DNA of 64,000 nucleotides from Arhodomonas sp051195215 (GCF_051195215.1 NZ_JBNAZM010000001.1:62001-126000); one strand, 5' to 3'. Counted from the stretch's first letter, positions 17,001 through 25,382 are shown. Made by a program: numbers and translations. Notes: generated by a model from the letters alone, not told the origin.

Positions 17001-19579
17001 GCGAGGGCTGCTGCCGGTCCGCTCCACAGGCCCAGCCAGAAGCGTCGGCCGCCCTCGCCTGCCCGGGCTCCGGAAGGCTCAATGGCCGCCGGCGTCCACT
17101 CGAGCAGGCGTCGGCCGCTGATCCGCGTCCGATATACGGACCGGGCGATGGCGTCCAGAACGAGCCATGCGTCCTGGACCAGGAACGTCACCGCGAGCAG
17201 CCAGCGCGCGCCATCACCGGTCAGGTCGTGCGCCAGGCGTACGGCGCGGCGCCGCAGGGGACGCCGCAGCAGGCCCACGACGTTGGCAAGCGTCGGTACG
17301 AGCAGCGTCAGCAGCGCGAGTACGGTCCATTGCAGGGGTGAGCCCGGCAACGCGAACCACCCCAGCAGCAACAATCCCGCAAGCATTGGCGCCTGGAGGC
17401 TGCGGAGCAGATTATGACCGATTTGCCAGCGGTGAATGGCATCCAGTGGATTCTGCCGCATCCGCCCGTCGGTAGTCGGAACCCGGCGCCGCAACCACGG
17501 CAGTAGCTGCCAGTCGCCGCGGGTCCAGCGATGCAGGCGCCGGGCGTAGGCGAGATAGTCGCTCGGGTAGTCCTCGTAGACGACGACATCGCTGACCAGG
17601 GCGGTACGCCCGTGCACGCCTTCGAACAGGTCGTGGCTGAGAACGGCGCTCTCCGGCACGGCGTTGGCGAGGCTGGCCTCGAAGCCGGCTACGTCGTAGA
17701 GGCCTTTGCCGGTGTAGATGCCCTCTCCGAAGAGATCCTGATACGCGTCGGAGACGGCGAGTGTGTAGATATCGAGGCCGCGGTCGCCCGAGAAGATGCG
17801 GGTGAACAGGTTCCTGGAGGCCGTTACCGGGTTGATCTCGACGCGTGGCTGGACAATCGTGTACCCGGCCGTGACCGTGCCCGTCACCGGGTCGATTACC
17901 GCCTGGTTGAGGGGGTGAGCGAGGGTGCCGACGAGGCGGTGAGCCGCCTCCACCGGCAGCAGCGTATCGGCATCCAGGGTAATGACGTAGCGGGCCTGGC
18001 GGAGATCGTCGATGGCGCCGGCCCTTTCCACGAAGGTGCCGAACGTGCCGGTTAGTACGAAGCGGTTGAACTCATGGAGCTTGCCGCGCTTTCGCTCCCA
18101 TTCCATCCACACGCCGTCACGTTGGTTCCAGGTACGCCTACGGTGCATCCAGAAGAACGGCTGCCGGTCGTCCGCGCCATGACGATGGTTCAGCCGCGCG
18201 ATCCCGTCCCGAAGCGTCGCCAGGACCCCGGCGTCCATGGGCTCGACGGCGTGGGCGCTGTCACGTAGCCCGGTGAGCAGGCCGTATCGCAGTTGCGCGT
18301 CCCTATTGGCCAGATAGTGACGTTCGAGCTGCTCCAGCGCGCGTTCGGCGTCGCTACGATCGGTTATCAGGAGGGTCATGCAGACCGCGGTGCGGTGCTC
18401 GGCCGGAATGCCGGTGCCGAAGTCGAGCTTGGGCAATACCCGCGGCGGCAACGTGACGGTCACCCCCCAGTTGATCAGGACCGAGGCGATGTTCAAGGCG
18501 GGCACGGCCACCAGGGCAGCGACGAGTAGCGCTTGCCACCAGGTGCCGAGGTAGCCCGCGTAGACGCCGGGCAGCGCCGTGAGCGCGAGCGCCAGCCCGG
18601 CGAGCGTGACCAGGTAGAGCCTCTGCACATGTCGGCGCGCCCAGTGGGTTAGCCGCGCCGGCCACCGCCGGTGATGGTCGATGCGGTCTTCCAGCGCCGC
18701 CCTTCCCTCCCCGACGAGGAAATAGCCGACGTGATCGCCAGCCGGCGCCCGTTGTCCGCCGGCGGCGGTGTCGCGGGCGAGCGTGATCGCGGTACGGGCG
18801 ACGGTGACCTCGTCGGTGCCGGCGAGGCGGGCGATTTTCTCGACCTCGCCGCGGTAGCGGTCACGGGTCTCGAAGTCCATTGCCGGATAGGCACCGCACG
18901 GATCATCGCCGAGCGTTGCTTCGACCTCGGAGGTGCGTTCGACGAAACGACGCCAATCGGCTCTATCGAGCTGATGGAGACTCCAGACGGCGTCAGCGAC
19001 CGGGTCGGCGGTGCCGCACTCACGCTCGCGTGACCTGCCGGCCGCGGGTCGGTCGTCGCTGATGCGCTCGCGCGCGACTGTCATCACGGTGCGCAGGCAT
19101 TCATAGCGCAGCAGCAGTGGCAGGGCCCACAGTTCCGCAGTGTTGAGCGCGACCCCCGAGCGTCGCTCCTGCACCAGGGCTTCGAGGACGTTGACGTCGA
19201 AGCGCTTTTCCGCTTCGGCAAGCGCGAGCCGGGCGACGAGCAGCGCCCTGGGTGTCATCTGTCCACCGTTGGCGATCACGATGGGTAGCTCGGCGACGAA
19301 TCCCGCGGTGAGGCCCTGCTGCAGCATGCGCAGGGTACGTCGAATGACGTAGCCGTTGTCGACGTACCAGTCCATCCACGGTTCAGCGCTGGCCGGCTCT
19401 TCCCTCAGGACCCGCACGCGCTCGTCGAGCGTATCGACGGCACGGGCGAAGTCACGCAGCTCCGCCCGAATCGGCGTGAAGCACCGGCGCATGCCCGGAC
19501 GCACGGCATCGAGATCCGCTGCCGGCGTCGTCGTGCCTTGTTCGGCCGCCTCACCGCGCGCTGCCATGCCGTGCCGCAC
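11084..19579 (-). CDS. ndvB: Cyclic beta-1,2-glucan synthase-type protein (NdvB/ChvB), 2,831 aa
   Basis: This giant membrane protein has the family's usual length and layout. A cytoplasmic N-region is followed by membrane helices and a GT84-type glycosyltransferase segment (YVITLDADTLLP near residue 530, RRLHRWTRGDWQLLPWLRRR). After more helices come a long middle domain and two carbohydrate-binding/GH94-like modules; the C-terminal phosphorylase domain contains GTGDWNDGM near residue 2,515. The enzyme builds cyclic beta-glucan from UDP-glucose and sets ring length by phosphorolysis; the product goes to the periplasm in osmotic adaptation. The GTG at 19579 follows the stop of the stress-protein gene by 9 nt in the same frame, so translation is likely coupled. 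ATG 19567 is an alternative start. Confidence 0.92.
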   Translation of the reverse strand: MRHGMAARGEAAEQGTTTPAADLDAVRPGMRRCFTPIRAELRDFARAVDTLDERVRVLREEPASAEPWMDWYVDNGYVIRRTLRMLQQGLTAGFVAELPIVIANGGQMTPRALLVARLALAEAEKRFDVNVLEALVQERRSGVALNTAELWALPLLLRYECLRTVMTVARERISDDRPAAGRSRERECGTADPVADAVWSLHQLDRADWRRFVERTSEVEATLGDDPCGAYPAMDFETRDRYRGEVEKIARLAGTDEVTVARTAITLARDTAAGGQRAPAGDHVGYFLVGEGRAALEDRIDHHRRWPARLTHWARRHVQRLYLVTLAGLALALTALPGVYAGYLGTWWQALLVAALVAVPALNIASVLINWGVTVTLPPRVLPKLDFGTGIPAEHRTAVCMTLLITDRSDAERALEQLERHYLANRDAQLRYGLLTGLRDSAHAVEPMDAGVLATLRDGIARLNHRHGADDRQPFFWMHRRRTWNQRDGVWMEWERKRGKLHEFNRFVLTGTFGTFVERAGAIDDLRQARYVITLDADTLLPVEAAHRLVGTLAHPLNQAVIDPVTGTVTAGYTIVQPRVEINPVTASRNLFTRIFSGDRGLDIYTLAVSDAYQDLFGEGIYTGKGLYDVAGFEASLANAVPESAVLSHDLFEGVHGRTALVSDVVVYEDYPSDYLAYARRLHRWTRGDWQLLPWLRRRVPTTDGRMRQNPLDAIHRWQIGHNLLRSLQAPMLAGLLLLGWFALPGSPLQWTVLALLTLLVPTLANVVGLLRRPLRRRAVRLAHDLTGDGARWLLAVTFLVQDAWLVLDAIARSVYRTRISGRRLLEWTPAAIEPSGARAGEGGRRFWLGLWSGPAAALAVGGGLAVAQPGALWYAVPVLTLWLLSPQIAVITRREPVVTVEQLRRDDRTHLRRIARRTWLFFEQFVGPDDHWLPPDHFQESPKGVVAHRTSPTNIGLLLVANVTAYDLGYIDAQELAVRSRNTLRTVESMPGFRGHLLNWYDTHHLTVLPPAYVSTVDSGNLLGCLLALKQAMGQLRSEPAWRYATFEGVLDTLGLVEDTLAPYGETPPRRHLYEILHRIREQILAARMRSHHWPWLVEALTEAVQGQLDPAARAVIEEQEALSAQALAELRAWLERVHHDVRRLRRTRDRFLPWWSVLTRPPESAQLDGFPAGVQKAWDDLHAALSPVPAVDELPSLVVHVQPLISALESAAAAELPDGARADLERWLRRLAATLQQVVAPAAALIAVTQEVETTCERLFRATDMSFLYDRARHVFRIGYDVDHGRLDEHAYDLLASEARLASYVAIAKGDVPARHWVHLGRPIGRQNGDTMLLSWSGTLFEYLMPQLLMDEPVTTLLGQSARAAIAAQMRHAAGGGIPWGVSESGYYAFDAAHNYAYHAFGVPALALRPASEHEDVVATPYASFLAMRWRPQAAMDNLRHLESLGMLGRYGFYEALDSTQRRMEVGASRAIVASYMAHHHGMSLVGLGNVLHSCNCITRFAAEPRVRACALLLRERAPRSADMERAANPEPASQTRDTRTPPDIAAWQVQSQTPTPQVHLLSNGRYGVVISNAGGGVSTWNGKALTRWRADPTRDHWGNWLYLRDELTGDVWSIPHLPTQRPGETARVSFHPHAAGYERYDHGLVQRLDVTVSHTRDAELRRVTLVNHGTETRIIRLASYAEIVLGDPRADAQHPAFSKLFVHSEMLGTPPVLVFERQLRDRGGEAVVMGEGVITADGLTAADGFETDRAAFLGRNGSSRRPAGLDAPAGSVGASGYVLDPIASLQKSVEIPPDATASVCFFRVAGSSRDEVLDAAGGFAHWAGVQRTFDEARIASVRTLHAVGVDGEALRDIARLTSAVLYPNPRLRGSPALIARNNLGQPNLWGMGISGDNPIVLMTVTKEPEIDTVRSVLKAHEFWRKRDCIIDVVILNEGDTGYEGDTRDMLQRLFARMGVETWLARPGGIFVVSAAAINEADAVLLQTAASAVIDAAMSLTPQLARLEAAEVALPRLPVKPLGDQSVASMAPLARPRDLQFDNGFGGFADDGREYVIEVRAGHRPPAPWINVIATPDFGFIVSESGGGYTWRLNSGENRLTPWHNDPVQDEPGECIYIRDEETGLVWSPTPQPAGRDGTYLVRHGAGYSHFEHVRHGIRSELRVFVAGEDPVKVARIDLVNDTARPRRLTVTYYAEWVLGAQREASAGFLVPDYDGERRALLVRNPYSIEWPQQVAFLATANHVHGFTTDRREFLGRNRDLAHPAALERIGLAERVECGRDPCAALQVHVDLPANGQHAVTFLLGAAEDADAASSLLDAYRAPADIERAGQTAQAQWESLLGTLTLSSPDPQLDILFNRWLAYQILGGRIHARTGLYQSSGAFGFRDQLQDAMALLPIAPAICRERIVAAAARQFPEGDVLHWWHPPRARGVRTRISDDLLWLAYAVCDYVRVTGDYAVLDERVAYLAGEPLGDGEHERYAEYTASETSATLYEHCLQALARTDRNGAHDLPLIGTGDWNDGMNRVGQQGKGESVWLGWFVLVTLRRFAALSDARGDGATAESLRARAETLSAALRTHGWDGRWYRRGYFDDGTPLGAAGEGECEIDSIAQSWAVLSGGDGSGRETIAMEAVWERLVRVDDGLVLLFTPPFTGQHRDPGYIAAYPPGVRENGGQYTHAACWTALAFARLGDAHRAGAIVDALNPITHTASAPEVARYRTEPYALAADVYAVAPHVGRGGWSWYTGSAAWFHRAVVEGLLGVTRRGDTLEVAPCLPVHWPGCTVHYRFGGSSYRLDITREARAPAGEPVLDAPCRVELIDDRREHHIVVRVRER

Positions 19580-19588
19580 CGGGGCGTG

Positions 19589-20539
19589 TCAGTGACCCCA
19601 TATCTCGCGGGCGGCCCGCTCCGCCTGGGTCGGCTGGATCTCCTCGGGGCTTAGATCCTGCACCACCAGCAGTGGTGTCTCGCCGTAGACGATGGTGCTC
19701 AGCGGCACCGCGCCGAATTGCCAACAGGCCGAGCAGGACGTACCGTGCGCCGCCATCACCATCAGGTCCACCTGCTCGGTACGGGCGATGCGCTGGATCG
19801 CGTACGCCGGCGACGCGTCGATTTCGACTCGCGATGTCACGCGCAGGCCTTCATTGCCCAGGCGCTCGGCGATACCGTCCAGGTAGCGCTCGATGCTCTC
19901 GCGCTGAGCGGTTGCCCACTCCGAGAGCCGGCGCTGGCCGTTCTGCGGTAAGGCCTGGCCGGCCGGCACCACCGAGACCAGCACGATCTCCGCGTCATGC
20001 TGTCGTGCCAGGGCCTCCACGAACGCGAGAACGCACTCCGCCCGGCGGCTGCCGTCGAGGGGAACGAGCATTCGAGTGTAGATGAACGCATCACTTGCCG
20101 GTTGTCCCGCGACGTAGGCACGGACCAGCAGAAAGGACACACGGGCATGCAGCGCCGCCCGTTGCGCGACGCCACCCAGCACCCATCCGCTGACACCGCC
20201 GCAACCGTGAGTGCTCAGTACGAGCAGCGTCGGCGGACCCGTCTGGACGAAATCGACGATCTGCTCCACCGGGGCGCCTTCCAGCGTGACCGTCTCCGCC
20301 TCGAGGCCGTGCGCCAACAGCCGATCGGCAATGCCGGCGAGGTACGTCGGGGCCTCCAGTCGCAGCGCTTCCCATTCCAGCGGATCAGCGGGATACGCGT
20401 TGTCGTTGGCGGCTTCGCCCTGGACGACCCGGAGCAAAACGGGGTGCGCTGCCAGCGCCTGGCACAACGCAATAGCGTGGGGGAGTGCACACTCGGCGAG
20501 TCTCGAACCGTCGAGTGGAACCACGACGCGCCTGAACAT
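19589..20539 (-). CDS. Universal stress protein, tandem UspA domains
   Basis: Two UspA-type domains are joined in 316 aa. The first begins MFRRVVVPLDGSRLAECALP and contains LLVLSTHGCGGVSGWVLGGVAQ, and the second begins RMLVPLDGSRRAECVLAFVEA and contains DLMVMAAHGTSCSACWQFG. The nucleotide-binding G-x2-G-x9-G(S/T) motif is recognisable in the first domain and altered in the second, where a Cys pair (SCSAC) appears. ATG 20539 is chosen because GGAGG lies 5 bp upstream, although the frame is open for 54 more codons. It heads a two-gene unit with ndvB, and an FNR box candidate lies upstream. Confidence 0.9.
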   Translation of the reverse strand: MFRRVVVPLDGSRLAECALPHAIALCQALAAHPVLLRVVQGEAANDNAYPADPLEWEALRLEAPTYLAGIADRLLAHGLEAETVTLEGAPVEQIVDFVQTGPPTLLVLSTHGCGGVSGWVLGGVAQRAALHARVSFLLVRAYVAGQPASDAFIYTRMLVPLDGSRRAECVLAFVEALARQHDAEIVLVSVVPAGQALPQNGQRRLSEWATAQRESIERYLDGIAERLGNEGLRVTSRVEIDASPAYAIQRIARTEQVDLMVMAAHGTSCSACWQFGAVPLSTIVYGETPLLVVQDLSPEEIQPTQAERAAREIWGH

Positions 20540-20725
20540 TAGCGCCTCCAAGACAGCCCGGATGCCGCGCCGACGCCACACCTCCGGGTCGATCGGGGTT
20601 ATCGCTTTCCCGTCTTCGTCCCTGCGCGGGTGCATGGGTGTCGCAAGCGACGCCGCGTGACCGTCGACGGGCCCGCCGCTCCACGCCCATTGTTGACACA
20701 ATCACGCAGAACAGTCCGCCACGTT

Positions 20726-20739
20726 TTGACGTAGATCAA
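20726..20739. promoter_or_regulatory. FNR box candidate (TTGACGTAGATCAA) in the 375-bp divergent promoter region
   Basis: Nine of ten consensus positions match; the one difference is C for T at the end of the left half. It sits between the stress-protein gene (start 20539) and the phosphoribosyltransferase gene (start 20915), about 190 bp from each. The rest of the 20540-20914 gap shows no gene. Confidence 0.65.
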
Positions 20740-20914
20740 TGGCTTCTGCGCGCGCCAGTGATGGTTCCCCGGCATGCCTCCGGCGAGTGTCGGCCATTGA
20801 GTCACGTTGGTGGCCGTCAATGCGGTACCCCGGCGGGGGGGATTATCCTTGTATTCTAGAGAGACTGAGCCGGGGTTCCTCCAACGGCCCGGCGTTGCCG
20901 GGGGGGAGCGCACC

Positions 20915-21553
20915 ATGTTCCGTGACCGCCTCGATGCTGCACATCAGCTCGCCGAGCGACTGCGACATACCGATGGGCAGAACCCTCTGGTCCTGGCGAT
21001 TCCCCGAGGCGGTGTTCCCATGGGGCGGGTCATCGCCGTCGCCCTGCACGGGGACCTGGACGTCGTGCTGGTCCACAAGATCGGGGCGCCCGCTAACCCG
21101 GAGTACGCCATCGGCGCGGTCAGCGAGGATGGCACCGTCCAGCTCAGGGACGATGCATGGGAGCGCCGCTATCCACAGCGAATCCGCGAGGAGATCGACG
21201 ATCAGCTTGCAGTTCTGCGACAGCGGCGCCGGCAGTACACTCCGGTGCGGCCACCAATCGATCCCACCGACCGGGTGGTGATCGTCGTCGACGATGGCAG
21301 CGCCACCGGCGCGACCATGGAAGCCGCGCTCACGACACTCCGCAACCGTGCCCCGCGGCGCCTGATCGCCGCGTTGGGCGTCGCGCCCGCCGGCGTGGTC
21401 ACCCGGCTTGCCGACATTGCCGATGAGGTCGTGTGCGTCAGCTCCCCCTCGCCGTTCTTCGCCGTGGGCCAACACTTCATCGACTTCGGTCAGGTCTCCG
21501 ACGCCGAGGTCATCGCCTGTCTGCAGCCGCCGGGAGACACGGGCTACGATTAG
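20915..21553 (+). CDS. Phosphoribosyltransferase-domain protein
   Basis: The 212-aa protein has the type I PRTase fold. The PRPP loop is VVIVVDDGSATGATMEAAL, with two acidic residues followed by the Gly/Thr loop, and the N-terminal strand is PLVLAIPRGGVPMGRVIA. Many such proteins in stress clusters have no proven substrate, so a specific purine or pyrimidine role cannot be claimed. ATG 20915 is used because of the GGGGGGGAG run 5 bp before it. It is divergent from the universal stress protein and shares the FNR box candidate region. Confidence 0.85.
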   Translation: MFRDRLDAAHQLAERLRHTDGQNPLVLAIPRGGVPMGRVIAVALHGDLDVVLVHKIGAPANPEYAIGAVSEDGTVQLRDDAWERRYPQRIREEIDDQLAVLRQRRRQYTPVRPPIDPTDRVVIVVDDGSATGATMEAALTTLRNRAPRRLIAALGVAPAGVVTRLADIADEVVCVSSPSPFFAVGQHFIDFGQVSDAEVIACLQPPGDTGYD

Positions 21554-21573
21554 TACCCCCTTGGCCGGGGTAC
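21553..21573. terminator. Stem-loop between convergent genes
   Basis: A perfect 7-bp stem (GTACCCC / GGGGTAC, 7-nt loop) overlaps the stop codon of the phosphoribosyltransferase gene and lies 20 bp from the end of the opposing zinc-finger gene. No T-tract follows. Confidence 0.4.
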
Positions 21574-21592
21574 GGTGGACAGGTGTCAACGC

Positions 21593-21991
21593 TCAGAGCT
21601 CCGGTCGGTGATGCGCCCCCTGCTGGCCCTCGTAGGCGATCTGGCATCGACGGCAGCGCTTCGCCGTTGGGTGAGCCTGCAGACGCGCCAACGCGATGGC
21701 ATCACCGCAATCGCTGCACGCCCCGTAGGTACCCATGTGCATGCGTGCCAGCGCCGCCTCGATGTCGCGGATCTCGGCAATGTGGCGGTCGATGTCGGCG
21801 AGACCGATATCCACGAGCAGGTCCGCTACCGATTCGTCCCCCGGGTCGTGCACCTGTCCGGCAAGGTCCTGGTAGTGTTCCTGGTCCGACTGAACGAGCT
21901 CCGCGTGGATCTCGTCGCGCAACTGGTCGAATCGCGCTCGAAGCTGTTGTCTGAGTGCGTCAATCTGAGTACCGGTTAGTCGCTGTGCCAC
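21593..21991 (-). CDS. TraR/DksA-type C4 zinc-finger protein
   Basis: This 132-aa protein is mostly helical and ends in a C4 zinc finger, CSDC-x17-CRRC, followed by a basic tail. The acidic stretch DPGDESVADLL in the helical hairpin resembles the DksA/TraR tip region that enters the RNA polymerase channel. It is the last gene of the hydrogenase operon and overlaps the protease gene by 32 bp. The start is GTG 21991 with GGAGG 8 bp upstream. It may adjust transcription under stress or starvation, but its targets are unknown. Confidence 0.85.
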   Translation of the reverse strand: MAQRLTGTQIDALRQQLRARFDQLRDEIHAELVQSDQEHYQDLAGQVHDPGDESVADLLVDIGLADIDRHIAEIRDIEAALARMHMGTYGACSDCGDAIALARLQAHPTAKRCRRCQIAYEGQQGAHHRPEL

Positions 21992-22487
21992 GGTGGCTTC
22001 CTCCCGTCTGCTCGGACATGGTTTCGGTGATGTCGTCAAGAATCCGTACGGCAAGCGCCTCCGTTGCCCGGGCGACGGGCGGCGATAGTGCAGCCCCGGG
22101 CGAGAAGTCCCGGCCTTCCACGACATAGACGAGACAGACGGCGGGCATCGTCTCCAGCGACCGTGCCAGCGCCAGGGCGTCGGCCAGACCGAGACCGTGG
22201 GTGGATAGCCCGCTGGCCAACGGCGGCAGCGGCGACGCACGAACGTCGAACCGTCGCACGGTGCCGATGGCAGCGGTGCTGGATACTGCCGCGTCCACGA
22301 TGTACGCCGCACGCGCGCCGGTGAGTAGCTCCACCAGCGTGGTCGCCTCGCCGCTGCACTCGTGTACCGACACGTCCCCGGGCACGAGCGGGCGCAGACG
22401 CTCGGCGACGATGGGGCCGACGGCGTCATCGCCACGGCCACGGTTGCCCACACCGAGCAGCCGCCGCGGTCGCAAGCCGTCAGTCAC
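21960..22487 (-). CDS. [NiFe] hydrogenase maturation endopeptidase (M52 family)
   Basis: The 175-aa protein starts with RRLLGVGNRGRGDDAVGPIVAERL, the G-x-GN-x4-DD nickel-binding signature of HyaD/HycI-type proteases, followed by AAYIVDAAVS and the GLGLADALALA helix with a preceding His (STHGLG). These enzymes remove a short C-terminal peptide from the hydrogenase large subunit after nickel insertion. The GTG start at 22487 overlaps the hydA stop (GTGACTGA), so the two are translationally coupled. Its presence beside the large subunit fits the short extension after the last Cys of HydA. Confidence 0.9.
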   Translation of the reverse strand: MTDGLRPRRLLGVGNRGRGDDAVGPIVAERLRPLVPGDVSVHECSGEATTLVELLTGARAAYIVDAAVSSTAAIGTVRRFDVRASPLPPLASGLSTHGLGLADALALARSLETMPAVCLVYVVEGRDFSPGAALSPPVARATEALAVRILDDITETMSEQTGGSHRGTATNRYSD

Positions 22488-23769
22488 GGTGAATCCGCAG
22501 GTCGAGGAAATGGGTCGCGCAGGAGATGCACGGATCGAAGTTCCGGATCGTGCTCTCACAGCGGGCGCGCAGCTCGTCATGGGGCAACTCCAGCCAGCCG
22601 CCGATGAAGTCCTTCAGGTCGGCCTCGATGGTGGGCTGATTCTGCGCCGTGGGCGGGACGATTTGGGCTTCCTCGATAGTGCCGTCCGTTGCCAGCCGGT
22701 AGCGGTGAAACAGCAACCCCCGGGGCGCTTCCGTGGCGGCATGACCCTCGCCGGCGGCCGGCGTGACGGTAACGGCCGGCCGCGGCGGTGGCTCATAGTC
22801 CGCGATCAGCCGCAAGGCCTCGTCACAGGCGTACACGATTTCCACGCTGCGAACGATAATGCTCTTGAACGGGTTGCGGCAGACAGGGCCCAGACCGGCC
22901 TCGTCCGCTGCCTCCCGCGCCATCGGCGAGAGGCGGTCGTGGTTGAGTCCGAAACGCGCCAACGGTCCCACGAGGTACGTGCTGCGCTCGCGCAGTCGCG
23001 CGTGGAGCGCGGTGGAGTGTTTGACCTGCGTTTCCACGAAATGGCGGTTGTAGGCCGTCACCGGAATGTCCAGACAGTTGCTGGAGACGATGCGGCCCTC
23101 ATTGAACGGATACTCCCGGGGGTGGCGCAGCGCAACCAGCTCGTAATCGCGCTCGCAATCCGGAAAGTCGAATCCGGCGGTCCAGCGCACTGTCTCCAGG
23201 GCGGTGTCCCGCGCCCGCTGCAGCTCGGGCACGAGCGCTTGCAGCTCGGCGCGCTCCGGCGTGCGGTAGAAACCGCCCACGCGCACGTTGACGGGATGGA
23301 TTTCCCGGCCGCCGAGCAGGGTCATCACCCGGTTGCCGGCCTGCTTTAGCGCCAGGCCCCGGCGCACGGTTTCAGGGTGATCCCGGGCCATTGCCGTGAA
23401 GCCGTCATAGCCGAGGAAATCCGGTGCGTGGAGCAGGTAGACGTGCAGCGCATGGCTTTCGATCCATTCACCGCAGTACAGCAACCGCCGCAGGTCCCGC
23501 AGCGAGCCGCCGACCTCGATACCCAACGCGCGTTCCATCGCATGGACCGCACTCATCTGGTAAGCGACCGGGCAGATGCCGCAGATGCGCGCGGTGATAT
23601 CCGGTGTCTCAGTGAAATCACGTCCGCGCAGCAGCGCCTCGAACAGACGTGGAGGCTCGAATATCCGCAGCTCCGCCTTGCGGACGGTGCCGCCGTCGAT
23701 GCGCACCTCCAATGCCCCCTCGCCCTCGACGCGGGCGAGGTAGCCGACCTTGATCGTTTTACGGCTCAT
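22480..23769 (-). CDS. hydA: [NiFe] hydrogenase large (alpha) subunit, group 3b-like
   Basis: The 429-aa subunit carries both nickel-binding motifs: RICGICPVAYQ (C63, C66) and DPCISCATH near the C-terminus (about C414, C417). Only nine residues follow the His, a plausible peptide for the neighbouring protease to remove. The gene order hydB-x-hydG-hydD-hydA and the partner subunits match the NADP-linked cytoplasmic group 3b (sulfhydrogenase) type, which oxidises or makes H2 with NAD(P)H. ATG 23769 overlaps the hydD stop by 11 bp. No signal peptide is present, as expected. Confidence 0.93.
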   Translation of the reverse strand: MSRKTIKVGYLARVEGEGALEVRIDGGTVRKAELRIFEPPRLFEALLRGRDFTETPDITARICGICPVAYQMSAVHAMERALGIEVGGSLRDLRRLLYCGEWIESHALHVYLLHAPDFLGYDGFTAMARDHPETVRRGLALKQAGNRVMTLLGGREIHPVNVRVGGFYRTPERAELQALVPELQRARDTALETVRWTAGFDFPDCERDYELVALRHPREYPFNEGRIVSSNCLDIPVTAYNRHFVETQVKHSTALHARLRERSTYLVGPLARFGLNHDRLSPMAREAADEAGLGPVCRNPFKSIIVRSVEIVYACDEALRLIADYEPPPRPAVTVTPAAGEGHAATEAPRGLLFHRYRLATDGTIEEAQIVPPTAQNQPTIEADLKDFIGGWLELPHDELRARCESTIRNFDPCISCATHFLDLRIHRD

Positions 23770-24541
23770 GGCGTTCGCTCTCCTCGCGGAAGGCATCGGC
23801 GTTGGCGTTGAACGTGCGGTACACACGGCACAGGTCCGTGCGATCCACGCCGAGGCCGGCGAGCCAATCGCTGAGCGCGGCGCTGTTGGGCGATTCCATG
23901 GGGCCGAAGCAGCCATAGCAGCCGCGGTGGTACGTGGGGCACAGGGCACCGCAGCCGGCGTGGGTGACAGGGCCCAGACAAGGCGTGCCGTGGGCCGTCA
24001 TGACGCAGATGTTGCCGCGTCGCTTGCATTCGATGCACACGCTGTGACTCCGCACCGCGGGACGGCGGCCAGCCGTGAAGGCGGAGACGACCTCCAGTAA
24101 CTGCCGTTTGTCGACGGGACAGCCACGAAGCTCGAAGTCCACGGGAACATGATCAGCGATGGCGGTGGAGCGCGCCAGCGTGGCGATGTACTCGGGCCGC
24201 GCGTAGACGGCGGCGACGAATCCCTCCACGTCCGCGAAGTTGCGCAGCGCCTGGATGCCGCCGGCGGTGGCGCAGGCACCGATGGTGACCAGTGTCCGCG
24301 AGCGCCGGCGGACTTCGCGGATGCGCTCGGCATCGTGGGCGGTGGTGATCGACCCCTCCACCAGCGACAGGTCGTAGACACCACGGATGCGCCCGCGCGT
24401 GACCTCCTGGAAATAAGCGATCTCCACGCGCTCCGCGACGGCCATGAGCTCGTCCTCGCAGTCCAGCAGCGAGAGCTGGCAGCCGTCGCAGGAGGCGAAC
24501 TTCCACACGGCGAGGCGCGGCTTGCGGTGCGGACGACTCAT
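23759..24541 (-). CDS. hydD: [NiFe] hydrogenase small (delta) subunit
   Basis: The 260-aa protein begins with KFASCDGCQLSLLD, the proximal cluster C-x2-C of small subunits, and continues with VEGSI, IGACATAGGIQAL and RGCPVDKRQLLE. The C-terminal half has a rich cysteine set (CIECKRRGNICV, CLGP, GCGALCPTYHRGCYGCFGP) for further Fe-S clusters. It carries electrons between the nickel site and the diaphorase subunits. The ATG at 24541 comes one base after the hydG stop. No twin-arginine signal is present, so the complex is cytoplasmic. Confidence 0.93.
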   Translation of the reverse strand: MSRPHRKPRLAVWKFASCDGCQLSLLDCEDELMAVAERVEIAYFQEVTRGRIRGVYDLSLVEGSITTAHDAERIREVRRRSRTLVTIGACATAGGIQALRNFADVEGFVAAVYARPEYIATLARSTAIADHVPVDFELRGCPVDKRQLLEVVSAFTAGRRPAVRSHSVCIECKRRGNICVMTAHGTPCLGPVTHAGCGALCPTYHRGCYGCFGPMESPNSAALSDWLAGLGVDRTDLCRVYRTFNANADAFREESERHEP

Positions 24542-24542
24542 G

Positions 24543-25382
24543 TCACAACGCCTCCCGACCGAAGACACCGCGCAGTCGTGCCACGGGCAGCACCGGGCCG
24601 TCGCGGCAGATCAGCTCCGGGCCGAGCTGGCAGTGGCCGCAATGGCCGATGGCGCACTTCATGTTGCGCTCCAGGGATACATACATCGCCGCATCGTCGA
24701 CCCCGAGCGCACGCAACGCCGCGACGGTGAAACGCATCATCAACTCCGGACCGCATATCAACGCGATCACCGATGCGGCATCGAACGTCGCCGATGCCAG
24801 CACGTCGGTCACCACACCCACCCGGCCACGCCAGTCGCCACCGGCATGGTCGACGGTGATCAGCACGTCCATATGCCCACGCCGCCGCCAGCGCTCCAGC
24901 TCGCGATGGAAAAGCAGATCCGTGGGGCTGCGCGCACCGTAGATCAACGTGAGGCGGCGAAAATCCCGGCTTCGGTGGAGTGCGTGGTAGAGCATCGGTC
25001 GCAGCGGCGCCAGACCCAGCCCGCCGGCGATCACCAGCAGATCGCCCCGGGCGCCCGCGTGTTGCGGCCAACCATTGCCGAATGGTCCGCGCAGGCCGAG
25101 GGTCTGCCCCGTGCGCGTTCCCACGAGTGCGCGGGAGACGGGGCCGACAGCGCGGACGGTATGGGTCCAGCGTGTGCGCGCATCGGGATCGCCGCTGACG
25201 CTGATCGGGACCTCGCCAACGCCGAAGGCATAGAGCATGTTGAACTGTCCGGGGGCGAACACCGCGGGGGCCGTATCGTCGCGCGATAGCTCCAGTGTCC
25301 AGATCTCGGCCGTCTCCCGCCGGCGTCGCACCACCCGAACCGGTACCGGGCGCATGGGATCGTCGTCGTACTGCATTGCCAT
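24543..25382 (-). CDS. hydG: Hydrogenase gamma subunit, FAD/NAD(P)-binding oxidoreductase
   Basis: The 279-aa protein has a ferredoxin-reductase fold: a FAD-binding barrel (FAPGQFNMLYAFGVGEVPISVS), a NAD(P)-binding domain (LLVIAGGLGLAPLRPML, LIYGARSP, ALICGPELMM) and a C-terminal [2Fe-2S] loop (MKCAIGHCGHCQLG then C). It passes electrons between NAD(P)H and the Fe-S relay of the hydrogenase. It lies 8 bp after the cNMP-binding gene and one base before hydD. Confidence 0.92.
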   Translation of the reverse strand: MAMQYDDDPMRPVPVRVVRRRRETAEIWTLELSRDDTAPAVFAPGQFNMLYAFGVGEVPISVSGDPDARTRWTHTVRAVGPVSRALVGTRTGQTLGLRGPFGNGWPQHAGARGDLLVIAGGLGLAPLRPMLYHALHRSRDFRRLTLIYGARSPTDLLFHRELERWRRRGHMDVLITVDHAGGDWRGRVGVVTDVLASATFDAASVIALICGPELMMRFTVAALRALGVDDAAMYVSLERNMKCAIGHCGHCQLGPELICRDGPVLPVARLRGVFGREAL